Source: Methanoregulaceae archaeon UBA467 (lineage in GTDB: Archaea; Halobacteriota; Methanomicrobia; Methanomicrobiales; Methanospirillaceae). From it: DNA of 64,000 nucleotides. The stretch's first letter is position 1. Every line of letters starts with the position of its first letter. Location of the stretch: NCBI GenBank assembly GCA_002503825.1, contig DASP01000014.1:1-64000 (forward strand). The letters are read 5' to 3'. Under the pieces are notes generated by a model. It had not been told where the DNA came from and ran no database searches. It saw nothing but the letters and a program-made list of their open reading frames with translations. Shown piece by piece: positions 55,006 to 63,927 of this stretch. The translations under genes and the position numbers were made by a program.

Positions 55006-55821
55006 ATGACCTCTGTTGAAGAAAAGTTACTCATCCTCAGGCAGTATATCGCGGATAACGGACCAATGATCATCTCATTTTCCGGCGGTGTGGACAGCGG
55101 GGTGCTTGCAGCAGTAGCCCACGATTCAGCGGGTGGGCGTGCGATATGTGTGCTATTATCAAGTCCCCTCATCCCGCAGCGTGAAATTTCAGGAGCAGTC
55201 CATATGGCAGAGACTATCGGGATCGAATGCCGTATCATCCCGTTTCCAATTCTCAGTGACCCGACGTTCTGCAGCAATCCGCCTGAGAGGTGCTATTCCT
55301 GTAAAAAAAAGGCTGCAGTCATCCTGAAAGAATATGCAGCAAAACACGGCTACGCGTCGGTTGCAGATGGGCTGAATACCTCTGACAGCGGAGAGTACAG
55401 GCCGGGAATACAGGCCAGTGATGAGGAGGGAATCCTGCACCCCTATCTGGTTGCCGGAATTTCAAAAGAAGAGATCAGGGAGATTGCACAAAAGTTGAAC
55501 CTTTATTTTTCAGCTAAGCCCTCATCGGCATGTCTTGCTTCCCGTATTCCCTATGACGAGGTCATTACGCCGGAAAAACTGGCTATGACAGAGCAGGCCG
55601 AAGATGCCCTGTGGTCTGCCGGGCTGACACGGTTCCGTGTGAGAAGCCACGGCACTATAGCACGTATCGAGCTTCTGCCGGGTGAGATGGAGAGAGCCAT
55701 GCAGAAGAGGGACTGGATCGTCCGGAAACTGAAGGACGCTGGTTTTCTTTATATAACTCTCGATCTTGAGGGGTTCAGGAGCGGAAGTATGGACGAGATC
55801 TTAAAGAGAGAACAGACCTGA
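55006..55821 (+). CDS. larE: LarE-type ATP-dependent sulfur transferase
   Basis: A 271-aa PP-loop enzyme. ATP pyrophosphate loop S-G-G-V-D-S (residues 26-31); cysteines at 96 and 99 (ERCYSC) and 175 (SSACLASR), the position of the sacrificial Cys in bacterial LarE. The three-Cys arrangement is the type known to carry a [4Fe-4S] cluster. It makes the sulphur groups of the nickel-pincer cofactor or a similar thiol. larB and larC are not adjacent, so the partners lie elsewhere or the role differs. ATG 55006 follows CAGGT. Confidence 0.85.
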   Translation: MTSVEEKLLILRQYIADNGPMIISFSGGVDSGVLAAVAHDSAGGRAICVLLSSPLIPQREISGAVHMAETIGIECRIIPFPILSDPTFCSNPPERCYSCKKKAAVILKEYAAKHGYASVADGLNTSDSGEYRPGIQASDEEGILHPYLVAGISKEEIREIAQKLNLYFSAKPSSACLASRIPYDEVITPEKLAMTEQAEDALWSAGLTRFRVRSHGTIARIELLPGEMERAMQKRDWIVRKLKDAGFLYITLDLEGFRSGSMDEILKREQT

Positions 55822-56232
55822 CCGGTCCATGAGAGTCTGAAAGAGAGATATATACATTTAATGTACATGCTGCTATTACTTTTCAGCCCGCCGGGGGTGA
55901 ATTGACTGACTTCGCCTGAATAACTTTTCTGTCCGGTTCCCGAAACAGGCCAATGTCGAGCCTGGCAGTGACTATATCCTGACCCTCGAGTCCGGGGAAT
56001 ACCATCGTCCCCTTGAAAATTTTCTGTCGCAGTTTTTTCCCCTTCGCTGTTTTGTATTGATTTTTTGAAGAACAACACTTTTAGGAGGTGGCAAATAGTC
56101 ACTGAATCACCGCCCTGGTGCCGTCCGGCGGCGGCGAAATTCATCCTGCCCGGGCATTAGGGGAAACTGCCCGGACATATCATGCAAAAAGAAATAATGC
56201 TGTAATCCGCACGTAAAAGTAAAGGGATTATT
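55822..56232 (-). other. Intergenic with repeat copy B and a 40-aa frame
   Basis: Contains the 140-bp repeat (56044-56182) and a small minus-strand frame at 55883-56005 (MVFPGLEGQDIVTARLDIGL..., 40 aa) with AAGGGG before the ATG. In repeat copy A this neighbouring frame is not present. The frame is weak. Confidence 0.35.
56044..56182. repeat. 140-bp repeat, copy B
   Basis: Partner of 26537-26678 with the same length up to the stem and the same order of blocks. In this copy the small minus-strand frame (M-N-F-A-A-A-G-R-H-Q-G-G-D-S-V) reads on through a longer tail to 55749. Confidence 0.6.
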
Positions 56233-56868
56233 TCAGGGCCGATGAGCCTTTGCTGCGGAAATAAGTGATTTCAGTTCCTGTGCAGCACTCCTGACGTCAT
56301 CTTTCCCAAAAACTGCAGAGATCACTGCAACGCCGTCCGCCCCGTGTGCAATGACATCGCTGACATTTTCCCGGCCAATCCCGCCAATGGCGATCACCGG
56401 GACTGATACCGCATTTCGTATTTCCCGGAGGACGGAAAGGCCGTGACCGGCTCCGGCATCCGTTTTCGTCGGTGTCGAAAAGAGCGGGCTGAGTGCAACA
56501 TACCCGGCTCCCTCCTCTTCTGCACGAACGGCCTCTTCAGGAGAGCCGACTGACACTCCGACAATACCACTAAAATGTGAGACGCTTTTCACCGCCGGGA
56601 CAGGGAGATCGTTCTGTCCGACGTGAAGACCATCTGCCCTGCATGCGATGGCAATGTCGAGCCGGTCATTGATGACCAGGGGTATCCCGTAATCACGCGT
56701 AACCTTCCGCAGTTCAAGGGCTGTTTCGAGCATGACCCTGCAGGTGCTCGTTTTGTCCCTGTACTGGATGATGTCGGCACCCCCCTCGATAGCCTGCCTG
56801 ACCAGGTCCGCCAGCGGGGTCTTTCTCGTGGGTCTGTCGTCGGTGACGATATAGAGGTCATACGCCAT
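56233..56868 (-). CDS. thiE: Thiamine-phosphate synthase
   Basis: A 211-aa TIM-barrel enzyme joining the pyrimidine and thiazole halves of thiamine. Marks are the Q-Y-R-D-K loop, NDRLDIAIACRADGLHVGQN (with the usual DVALA..D.GLHLGQ pattern) and FSTPTKTDAGAGHGL. It follows ThiM by 11 bases, so they are co-transcribed. Confidence 0.92.
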   Translation of the reverse strand: MAYDLYIVTDDRPTRKTPLADLVRQAIEGGADIIQYRDKTSTCRVMLETALELRKVTRDYGIPLVINDRLDIAIACRADGLHVGQNDLPVPAVKSVSHFSGIVGVSVGSPEEAVRAEEEGAGYVALSPLFSTPTKTDAGAGHGLSVLREIRNAVSVPVIAIGGIGRENVSDVIAHGADGVAVISAVFGKDDVRSAAQELKSLISAAKAHRP

Positions 56869-56879
56869 ACTGATACACT

Positions 56880-57701
56880 TTACAACTCCGTAATACGGGT
56901 GTGAGATGCGATATCAGCAGCAGCAATTGATGCAAGACTGTCAAAGAGCGCTGTCCTGAAGGAATAAGGACCTTCTGCCTTGCCTGATGCGATCTCTCCG
57001 GCCCTTCCGAATACTGCAAGTGCCGCAGCAGACGATTCGGTATAATCATCAGAGACTGCTGCAAAGGCCCCGGTGACAGACGCCGCCATACACCCGGTGC
57101 CTGAAAGGCGGTCCATCATCGGATGTCCGTTCTTTACGACAAAGACGCGACGTCCGTCAGTGATGATATCATCAGGCCCTGTCATCGCAACTGTACACCC
57201 TGTGGTCAGGGCACATTTTCTGGCGGTCTCGACCGGATCTCCGGTCAGGCCGGCTGAATCGACACCCCTGACTTTTCCACCCGATCCTGCAATCACCCCG
57301 ATCTCCCCGGCATTCCCTTTCAGGACAGAAATTTTGAGAGAGGCAAGGAGGCGGAGGGTCGTCCCGGTACGGTAGCTCGTGGCCCCTGCACCCACGGGAT
57401 CAAGGATGACCGGTATCCCGAGTTCATTTGCTTTCTGTCCGGCGATGAGCATCGCGTCTACCTGGACCGACGAGAGTGTACCGATATTGAGGACAAGAGC
57501 CCCCGCCATCGTCACCATCTCTGCGACCTCGTGATCACTTTCTGCCATTACCGGTGCGGCACCTGCACAGAGCGTAATATTTGCGCAGTCATTTATCGTC
57601 ACGTTGTTGGTAATATGATGGATGAGGGGCCGGTTTTCCCTCACCCTGGAGAGCATTGCTGCAACAGATGTCCCATTCATCATTTCATATATCCATTGCA
57701 T
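56880..57701 (-). CDS. thiM: Hydroxyethylthiazole kinase
   Basis: A 273-aa salvage enzyme phosphorylating hydroxyethylthiazole. Family marks: PLIHHITNNVTINDCANITL, the GTLS loop, ILDPVGAGATSYR and the catalytic C-terminal L-S-G-T-G-C-M. Pairs with ThiE in thiamine salvage. Start ATG 57701 (or M at 57683). Upstream leader has two small hairpins (57727-57763). Confidence 0.92.
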   Translation of the reverse strand: MQWIYEMMNGTSVAAMLSRVRENRPLIHHITNNVTINDCANITLCAGAAPVMAESDHEVAEMVTMAGALVLNIGTLSSVQVDAMLIAGQKANELGIPVILDPVGAGATSYRTGTTLRLLASLKISVLKGNAGEIGVIAGSGGKVRGVDSAGLTGDPVETARKCALTTGCTVAMTGPDDIITDGRRVFVVKNGHPMMDRLSGTGCMAASVTGAFAAVSDDYTESSAAALAVFGRAGEIASGKAEGPYSFRTALFDSLASIAAADIASHTRITEL

Positions 57702-57726
57702 GTCTGAATTAATAGTACCATTGACT

Positions 57727-57763
57727 AAGACACCAGGTCTTATGAGTGCCCGATCAGCTCATA
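57727..57763 (-). promoter_or_regulatory. Hairpin pair upstream of thiM
   Basis: AAGAC-5-GTCTT (57727-57741) directly joined to TATGAG-11-CTCATA (57741-57763) in the divergent gap between thiM and the CDF gene. No TPP-riboswitch core is present. It may be an operator for a thiamine regulator or serve the CDF gene. Inference from position. Confidence 0.35.
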
Positions 57764-57829
57764 CGTTTGTTTATACCTCACAGGTACAATATCCTGAAGT
57801 AGAGAGATGACGAATATGTAAAACATACG

Positions 57830-58792
57830 ATGACCCACCCGGCAGATACCGAATCCATTGAACAGGTAAAGGAGAGAACAGCCCGGCTCTCTGTTCTGTC
57901 AAATGCCGGCCTTGTCATCATGAAACTGGTCGTCGGTATTGCCATCGGATCCGTCAGTATCATATCGGAAGCCATTCACTCTGCAATGGACCTCCTTGCA
58001 GCGGTCATCGCCTATTTTTCGGTACGGAAATCATCTGAACCCCCGGACGCAGCCCACCAGTTCGGGCATGGGAAGTTTGAAGACATTTCAGGCCTGGTTG
58101 AAGCGGTCCTCATCTTTGTTGCGGCTATCCTTATTATCAGGGAAGCGGTCGTCAAGCTTCTCGGGGAAGCTCCCGAACATTTTTCTCCCGGACTCCTCTT
58201 TGCAGGAATAGCGGTGATGGGTATTTCTGCCCTTGTAAACTGGGGAGTCTCGCAACGGCTTATGAAAGTTGCAAAAGAGTCCGAGTCTATCGCGCTCGAG
58301 AGTGATGCATGGCACCTCAGGACCGATGTATATACCTCTCTTGGCGTGTTTTTTGGCCTTATTCTTATCAGGCTGACAGGAATCACGCTCTTTGACCCGC
58401 TCATCGCCATTGGCGTTGCAATCGTGATCATGAAGGCCGCATATGACCTGACGAAGCGCTCATTTTCAGACCTGATAGATCACAGCATCCCACAAAAGGA
58501 CGAGACGAGGATAAAAGAGATTATATGCGAACATTCCAGCGAATATGCCGGTTTCCACAGGTTCAAGACACGGCGTTCGGGTCCGGACCTCTTCATCAAC
58601 TTTCACCTTGTCATGCCCGGGGAGATATCAGTCAGCCAGTCACATGACCTTGCTGAACATCTCGAATCTGATCTGAAACTTGAGTACCCGCGGGCCATTG
58701 TTACGATCCATGTCGAGCCGTGCAGCAGGGGATGCACCCGGTGCGGGGAATTCTGCACATTTTTTGAAAAAAATTCCGGTCACAGGAAATAA
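57830..58792 (+). CDS. CDF cation exporter with Cys-rich tail
   Basis: A 320-aa cation diffusion facilitator. Metal site in helix 2 (SEAIHSAMDLLAA) and helix 5 (DAWHLRTDVYTSLGVF), and the cytoplasmic domain SDLIDHSIPQKDE... The C-terminus C-S-R-G-C-T-R-C-G-E-F-C is a clear extra metal-binding patch. Probably a Zn2+/Fe2+/Mn2+ efflux pump, distinct from the NifX-fused CDF at 21131. Confidence 0.87.
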   Translation: MTHPADTESIEQVKERTARLSVLSNAGLVIMKLVVGIAIGSVSIISEAIHSAMDLLAAVIAYFSVRKSSEPPDAAHQFGHGKFEDISGLVEAVLIFVAAILIIREAVVKLLGEAPEHFSPGLLFAGIAVMGISALVNWGVSQRLMKVAKESESIALESDAWHLRTDVYTSLGVFFGLILIRLTGITLFDPLIAIGVAIVIMKAAYDLTKRSFSDLIDHSIPQKDETRIKEIICEHSSEYAGFHRFKTRRSGPDLFINFHLVMPGEISVSQSHDLAEHLESDLKLEYPRAIVTIHVEPCSRGCTRCGEFCTFFEKNSGHRK

Positions 58793-58945
58793 GCTGTATC
58801 ATTCATACCGGATAAGCCAGAGATCCTCTCCCAGACGATATATCTGGTGAACAGATAGTGGCGGTCAAAGGAGTATTCCGGATTTGTCAGAATGCACCCC
58901 GTTCCTGAGATATATTTATCAGCATGGCAGGAGTAGTCAACTATC

Positions 58946-59251
58946 ATGGCATTAAAAACCACGATTATCAAACGTTTTGGCGTAATGACCGTCGCCAAAT
59001 TCGGCACAGTTATCGGCGCAATTTACGGCCTTATCTGGGGGATCCTTGTTGCTGTTCTCGGGGCAGGATTTGCCAGCAGTATGGGCATGGGTGCACTGGG
59101 AGCGACCGGAGTCGGGGCAGCTGCAATTGTCGTCGGCCTTATCCTGGGGGCAATCCTCGGGTTCATCTTCGGGGCAATCGGTGCATTTATTTACAATGTC
59201 GTCCTCGGGCTCATCGGCGGCATCGAGATGGATCTTGAGATAATGGAGTAA
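58946..59251 (+). CDS. Gly-rich small membrane protein
   Basis: A 101-aa protein with three hydrophobic, glycine-rich segments and an N-terminal basic end (MALKTTIIKRFGVMTVAKFG). Resembles short membrane proteins of archaea (DUF3566-like); no enzyme motif. Convergent with the LysE gene. Function unknown. Confidence 0.6.
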   Translation: MALKTTIIKRFGVMTVAKFGTVIGAIYGLIWGILVAVLGAGFASSMGMGALGATGVGAAAIVVGLILGAILGFIFGAIGAFIYNVVLGLIGGIEMDLEIME

Positions 59252-59359
59252 TCCATCCATCTCTTCTTTTTTTTATTGATTCCTGTAAAAGAATGATTTT
59301 GTTAAAATACACCTTTATCATGAAAAATTATTCCCGAAGACCTGATTGAAGGTCATTTT

Positions 59360-59989
59360 TCAGGTCCATACCGTCGAAAGGTAGTACAGTCCGAAAATTA
59401 TCAGGAACAGGCCACATATCCCGAGTGTCCACCGGTACTGCTTTTCACCGAGCAGGAACCTCCCCTTATGCACCCCCGTAGAGACAATCGTCAGCCAGGT
59501 CATATCTGCACTCCAGTGACCGGTGATAAACCCGAGGACCGGGACAAGGCCACCCTCTGCAGCTCCTATGAGGAGTGAACTTCCTACCGACAGCCACCAT
59601 ATCCAGAAATAAGGGTTGGATATACTTGTAACCACCCCGGCGACAAATGGCCGGGTAATCGTTGATTCGTCTGCAATTACATCAAGGCGGGCATTCCTCG
59701 ATTCGGCAAGCGTCAGTACACCGAATATAAAGAGTGCTATCCCGCCGACAAGTGCGATAATGGTCGAATATTCGCCCATGACACTGCTTATTCCTGCGAC
59801 AATCAGGATGACCATCAGCAGTTCGACGAGCATATGCCCGAGGGTGACCTTTGGGCCCATGGTCCATCCGCCCCGGACCGATGCGTTAATCGTGGCAATC
59901 AGCGTCGGACCGGGAGCAAGTGCTCCTGATAACCCGATAAAAAAACCAAGAGCCAGCATCTGGGCAAACAGGGTGACAGGTTCTGCCAT
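59360..59989 (-). CDS. LysE-family exporter
   Basis: A 209-aa six-helix transporter. The N-terminus G-L-S-G-A-L-A-P-G-P-T and the inner G-G-W-T-x-G-P-x-V-x-x-G-H are family marks; S-N-P-Y-F-W-I-W is the second half. Exports amino acids or other small solutes; substrate unknown. Confidence 0.85.
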   Translation of the reverse strand: MAEPVTLFAQMLALGFFIGLSGALAPGPTLIATINASVRGGWTMGPKVTLGHMLVELLMVILIVAGISSVMGEYSTIIALVGGIALFIFGVLTLAESRNARLDVIADESTITRPFVAGVVTSISNPYFWIWWLSVGSSLLIGAAEGGLVPVLGFITGHWSADMTWLTIVSTGVHKGRFLLGEKQYRWTLGICGLFLIIFGLYYLSTVWT

Positions 59990-60198
59990 GGCATTCCTCC
60001 CTTTCCAGATACAACTGAATAAGAGTTGTCATTTTATACGGTGACTACGGGACTCATGCCAGTACAGGTTTGTACTCAGCTATATTTCTTATCCCGGCTC
60101 ACCCGGGAAATTTTCAGCCGGTCAGCTGTTATGGAGGAGTCGAATCGGGGTACCTTTTCTGAATTGATTATGAAATATTTCCTGATAACGCGGCCCTC

Positions 60199-60843
60199 CT
60201 ACAACCACCGTACCATAAGAGATATCTCACCGGAAAGCCCGCTATAAGGGGTATTTTTTCCGTCGTTATACGTTTTATAGGCGACAGAACAAAATTCAGA
60301 GAACCCGGATTTCAAAAAACAGTCACGGGAAGCCGGTGAAGTACATTCTGCCATGGCAACCCGGTATCCATGATTTTTCGCATGTTCAAGAGCACGTATT
60401 ATAAGCATCGTTGCGAGCCCGTTTCTCCTGTACTGCGTTATTACCCCGATCTGAACGATATGATATCCTTCACATTTTAACAGGGGATATTTTTTAAGAA
60501 ATTCATGTTCCAGCCGTGCAATTAATGTGACACAATCAGAAAAAACCTCGTACATCTGCGCCATTTGGAGATCATTCTCTTCCCAGGTCTCACAAACGTC
60601 ACTTGCAAGGAGAAAACCGGCACATTCACGTGTCCCTGCTTCCTGTGCAACAAAACTCATTCCGGCCTGTGCACAGAGATCAAGGTAATGTGTGGCCAGA
60701 GGATAGAAAACCGCAGGATCGACGGAACAGGCATGGGTCAGGGGTTCATCGCATGCAAAAAGGTCTGCGTACACCGTGGCAGTTTCTCCGGCAAGATCAG
60801 CGGTGAGCGGCAGGATATTAAACTGGTGTTCTTTTCGGGTCAT
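60199..60843 (-). CDS. GNAT-family acetyltransferase
   Basis: A 214-aa N-acetyltransferase. The CoA-binding loop is Q-Y-R-R-N-G-L-A-T-M-L and the end is ASRDCFLKSGFSEFCSVAYK. An extra ~110-residue N-terminal part is longer than usual. ATG 60843 (MTRKEH...) is chosen by length to the family; ATG 60933 is an alternative. Function unknown. Confidence 0.8.
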   Translation of the reverse strand: MTRKEHQFNILPLTADLAGETATVYADLFACDEPLTHACSVDPAVFYPLATHYLDLCAQAGMSFVAQEAGTRECAGFLLASDVCETWEENDLQMAQMYEVFSDCVTLIARLEHEFLKKYPLLKCEGYHIVQIGVITQYRRNGLATMLIIRALEHAKNHGYRVAMAECTSPASRDCFLKSGFSEFCSVAYKTYNDGKNTPYSGLSGEISLMVRWL

Positions 60844-60967
60844 GTCAGGAACTTTCCGGGGCTGTATTTTTGGTATTCTATAGAAGTAATGAATTGTTCT
60901 GACCAATGTAGATACCTGTTGTGATACTGGCAAATCAGTATGGTTGATTACATAATCGTGATAACAT

Positions 60968-61218
60968 GGCGTTGAAATGAACTATAACATTAAACCGACC
61001 GGCTTCGGAGACATCCCGGCAACCGGAAGCGCAAATGCATATATGAACGAGCTTATACAGGAGGGGCAGGTCCGCTGATTGTTCTAGGTCAGCTACAAAA
61101 GGCTGAAGATCTCGTCTATTCCGAGTCATCTACTGCAACAGGCGATATTACGCTCTTTGACAAGGTAATGAACTACAATTCAAAGATTAACGGATTCACC
61201 GAATTGAGTGGGGATTAA
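60968..61218 (+). pseudogene. Family A remnant with internal stops
   Basis: G-V-E-M-N-Y-N-I-K-P-T-G-F-G-D-I-P-A-T-G-S, then a stop (after Q-V-R) and a frameshift, then L-Q-K-A-E-D-L-V-Y-S-E-S-S-T-A-T-G-D-I-T and ...NYNSKINGFTELSGD before TAA at 61218. It keeps the last ~80 residues of family A. The N-terminal two-thirds are missing. Further diverged than the copy at 2524. Confidence 0.7.
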
Positions 61219-61442
61219 AAAAGGAAAAATAAACACTTTTTCCTTTTAAACATATTTTACTTCAGAATTGTATTTACTGCATTTTATCCGGAAAAAACAG
61301 GAAAAGAATCAGAAATCCTCTTATTCCATGTCCAGCCCTTAATTTACCTGCCTGTAATACCAAAAAAAAACTAATGTTTCTCTTAATACCATCACTTTTT
61401 CTATAAACCGGCGTGAATAATTCTTTTTTTTATCCAGTTTAA

Positions 61443-62363
61443 TTGACAGATAATCTCGTTTTCAGCGAAGACAAATTATTTGAACTGTTCTCTGCACCGG
61501 GTTATTCATCCAGAAAATATATCCGCTACCGCTCCAATGAGACTTTTATGAAAAGCATAGTTGCGGACCTGCTGAAACTACGGTTTTTGCCCGTTGCAAT
61601 ACTCTGGAGCAATGAAAAGCCCGAAAAGGCACTCCAGTTTGTCCCGGGCCGCAGGGGGTGCCTGATGTCTCTTTTTGCACAGGCAGCACTTGGGAAAACC
61701 GCAGTCATCGACCGTGAAACATTCGGGTGTTACGGGGGAGGGGTTGGAGCAGGATTCGGGAACCAGTTCGAACACTCCCCGGGCGGGATGGAGCGGTTCA
61801 GGTATTTCCTGTCGAATGGGATACTCAGCTGTAAATCACCGGGTGATTTTAACGATATCGTTGAGAAAATAACCCGTCCCGAACAGAGAGAGCACCTGCT
61901 GCACGGGGAGCGGTACCGGAAAACTCCTGAGCTGGTTGATGCATTTGTCAAAAATCTCCCTATTACGGATATCCCTGCCACGTATGTCATTTTCAAACCA
62001 CTAGCTGATCTCGCACGAGATGAAATACCTAAAGTTGTTGTCTTTTGCGGGAACCCGCACCAGGTATCGGCACTGGTCACGCTGGTCCATTACCGGAGAC
62101 CGGGAGTAAATTCTGTAATAATTCCGGCTGCAGCAGGCTGTCACCAGATCATGCTCTTCCCGTACCGGGAGTCAGAATGCGAAAATCAACGGGCGGTTCT
62201 GGGACTTACCGACCCATCCGCACGAAAAGAGGTGATGCGGGTCCTTGGCGATGATGCGATGACATTTGCAGTCCCATGGAAGATGTTCCACGAAATGGAA
62301 GAAGATGCCCCGTTGAGCTTTCTCTCCGGAAATACGTGGGCGGCAATCAGCAAACGCCTTTAA
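61443..62363 (+). CDS. DUF169-family protein
   Basis: A 306-aa soluble protein with the DUF169 pattern: PVAILWSNEKPEKALQFVPG, G-R-R-G-C-L-M-S-L-F-A-Q-A, C-Y-G-G-G-V-G-A-G-F-G, and L-S-G-N-T-W. Conserved cysteines may bind a metal. Often found in methanogens with unknown role. TTG 61443 follows a plausible TATA box (TCTATAAA, ~61400); the alternative ATG 61548 would remove 35 residues. Confidence in family is good, in start low. Confidence 0.78.
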   Translation: MTDNLVFSEDKLFELFSAPGYSSRKYIRYRSNETFMKSIVADLLKLRFLPVAILWSNEKPEKALQFVPGRRGCLMSLFAQAALGKTAVIDRETFGCYGGGVGAGFGNQFEHSPGGMERFRYFLSNGILSCKSPGDFNDIVEKITRPEQREHLLHGERYRKTPELVDAFVKNLPITDIPATYVIFKPLADLARDEIPKVVVFCGNPHQVSALVTLVHYRRPGVNSVIIPAAAGCHQIMLFPYRESECENQRAVLGLTDPSARKEVMRVLGDDAMTFAVPWKMFHEMEEDAPLSFLSGNTWAAISKRL

Positions 62364-62686
62364 TTTCATATTTTTCGTCCGGAGTATCACAACAGCAATG
62401 AATAAATAACAGCCTGTATACCCTATCCATATCCTGCACGAGAAAGTGAATGAATGGCAGTCTGCATACACCGTTCCTTATCCTGGACCTGCAATTCATA
62501 TTTCAGGTCAATTACGGAACGGTTGATGAACCGGAACCGGCTCATCTGATATGCACTCTGAATCAGCTGAACGAACAGTGTACCCGGGTACATATGCCTT
62601 AATTTTCACCCCGCTCCGCCAACTTATATAGGTGTCAGGCGAAACGTAATATCTGTGATTGCCCCTGCCAAAAAGGAGTGTTTTTT
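62364..62686 (+). promoter_or_regulatory. Intergenic with sbcD promoter and palindromes
   Basis: About 320 bases. GATGAACCGGAACCGGCTCA (plus TC) at 62525-62546 is a nearly perfect palindrome, and GTACCCGGGTAC (62582-62593) a perfect one. CTTATATA at about 62625 is the likely TATA box; AGGAG precedes the ATG at 62687. Confidence 0.45.
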
Positions 62687-63919
62687 ATGAAGATTCTCCA
62701 CACCTCTGACTGGCACCTCGGGAGTTCGTTATACGGCAGGAAACGGTATGACGAATATGAATCATTTCTCAACTGGTTGTCAGAATATATAGAAAATGAG
62801 GATATTGACGTATTGCTCGTGGCAGGGGACATCTTTGATAACAGCACCCCCAGTACTCGTGCCCAGGAGCTCTACTACCGGTTCCTCCACCGCATGGCCC
62901 GGATAAACGGCCTGCAGGTCGTGGTGACGGCAGGCAACCATGACTCACCTTCCCTTCTCAATGCCCCGAAAGCGCTCCTAAGGACACTTGATATCCATGT
63001 CATCGGATCAGTGACCGGAGATGCAACCGACGAGGTCCTTGTCATGAAAAACAGGGATGGTGTCCCCGCACTGATTGTCTGTGCCGTGCCGTATCTTCGC
63101 GACAGGGATATCCGTAACGCAGAACCAGGCGAAAGCACGGAAGATAAGACAAAAAAGATCCAGGACGGAATTTACGCCCACTACCGTGAAGTACTGGAAG
63201 CGGCTGAAGCCAGGCGTGTGGAAATCGGGCATGACCTCCCGGTTATTGCCATGGGACACCTCTTTGTCAAAGGGGGCCAGGCCGGGACAGATGACGGTGT
63301 TCGTGAGCTCTACGTAGGAAACCTCGCCCTCGTCAGGGCTGACCTCATCTCTCCCGGGTGTGCATACCTGGCACTTGGCCACCTCCACCGGCCCCAGGTA
63401 ATCTCCGGCACCGTGCCTTGCCGCTACAGCGGGTCACCGCTTCCGATGGGGTTTGGTGAGGCAGGACAGGAAAAAATGGTTATCGTTGCCGAGACAGGCC
63501 CGGGATCTGCCTTCAATATAAATGAGGTCCGGGTCCCCTGTTTCCGGCAGCTCCTGACACTGAAAGGAGAACTGGAAATGGTCGAAGCCCGCCTGCAGGA
63601 GATCTGCCTTTCAGGACAGAAGGTATGGGTGGAAGTGATACTCGATGACGATTCTGCAGCAGCAAATGTGCAGGAGCGGCTAAGAGAGATGACCTCGCAA
63701 ACTGCGGTACAGCTCCTGCGGGTAAAAAACACGGCACGTGAGGAGTGGGCACTCCGCCAGATCGAGGCAGGTGTTTGTCTTGAGGATCTCAGCGAGACCG
63801 ATGTCTTTTTACGTTGCCTTGATGCTGCGGAAATTACAGGTGAGAAGCGAAAAACCCTCATGGATGCATTCGCCGAGATACTCGTGTCGATCCGGGAAGA
63901 GGACTCCCTTGCAGGGTGA
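62687..63919 (+). CDS. sbcD: SbcD/Mre11-family DNA exonuclease
   Basis: A 410-aa calcineurin-fold nuclease. Metal sites: TSDWHLGS, VAGDIFDN, TAGNHDSPS (motifs I-III), MGHLFVKGG and LALGHLHRPQ. Together with SbcC it resects hairpin or broken DNA ends. Start 62687 has AGGAG about 10 bases upstream; GTG 62678 overlaps the ribosome site. sbcC follows eight bases after its stop. Confidence 0.92.
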   Translation: MKILHTSDWHLGSSLYGRKRYDEYESFLNWLSEYIENEDIDVLLVAGDIFDNSTPSTRAQELYYRFLHRMARINGLQVVVTAGNHDSPSLLNAPKALLRTLDIHVIGSVTGDATDEVLVMKNRDGVPALIVCAVPYLRDRDIRNAEPGESTEDKTKKIQDGIYAHYREVLEAAEARRVEIGHDLPVIAMGHLFVKGGQAGTDDGVRELYVGNLALVRADLISPGCAYLALGHLHRPQVISGTVPCRYSGSPLPMGFGEAGQEKMVIVAETGPGSAFNINEVRVPCFRQLLTLKGELEMVEARLQEICLSGQKVWVEVILDDDSAAANVQERLREMTSQTAVQLLRVKNTAREEWALRQIEAGVCLEDLSETDVFLRCLDAAEITGEKRKTLMDAFAEILVSIREEDSLAG

Positions 63920-63927
63920 TCAGGCAG

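Noticed and set aside
57702..57829. TPP riboswitch before thiM
   Set aside because: No CTGAGA-type or ACCTGATCTGG core; only short hairpins.
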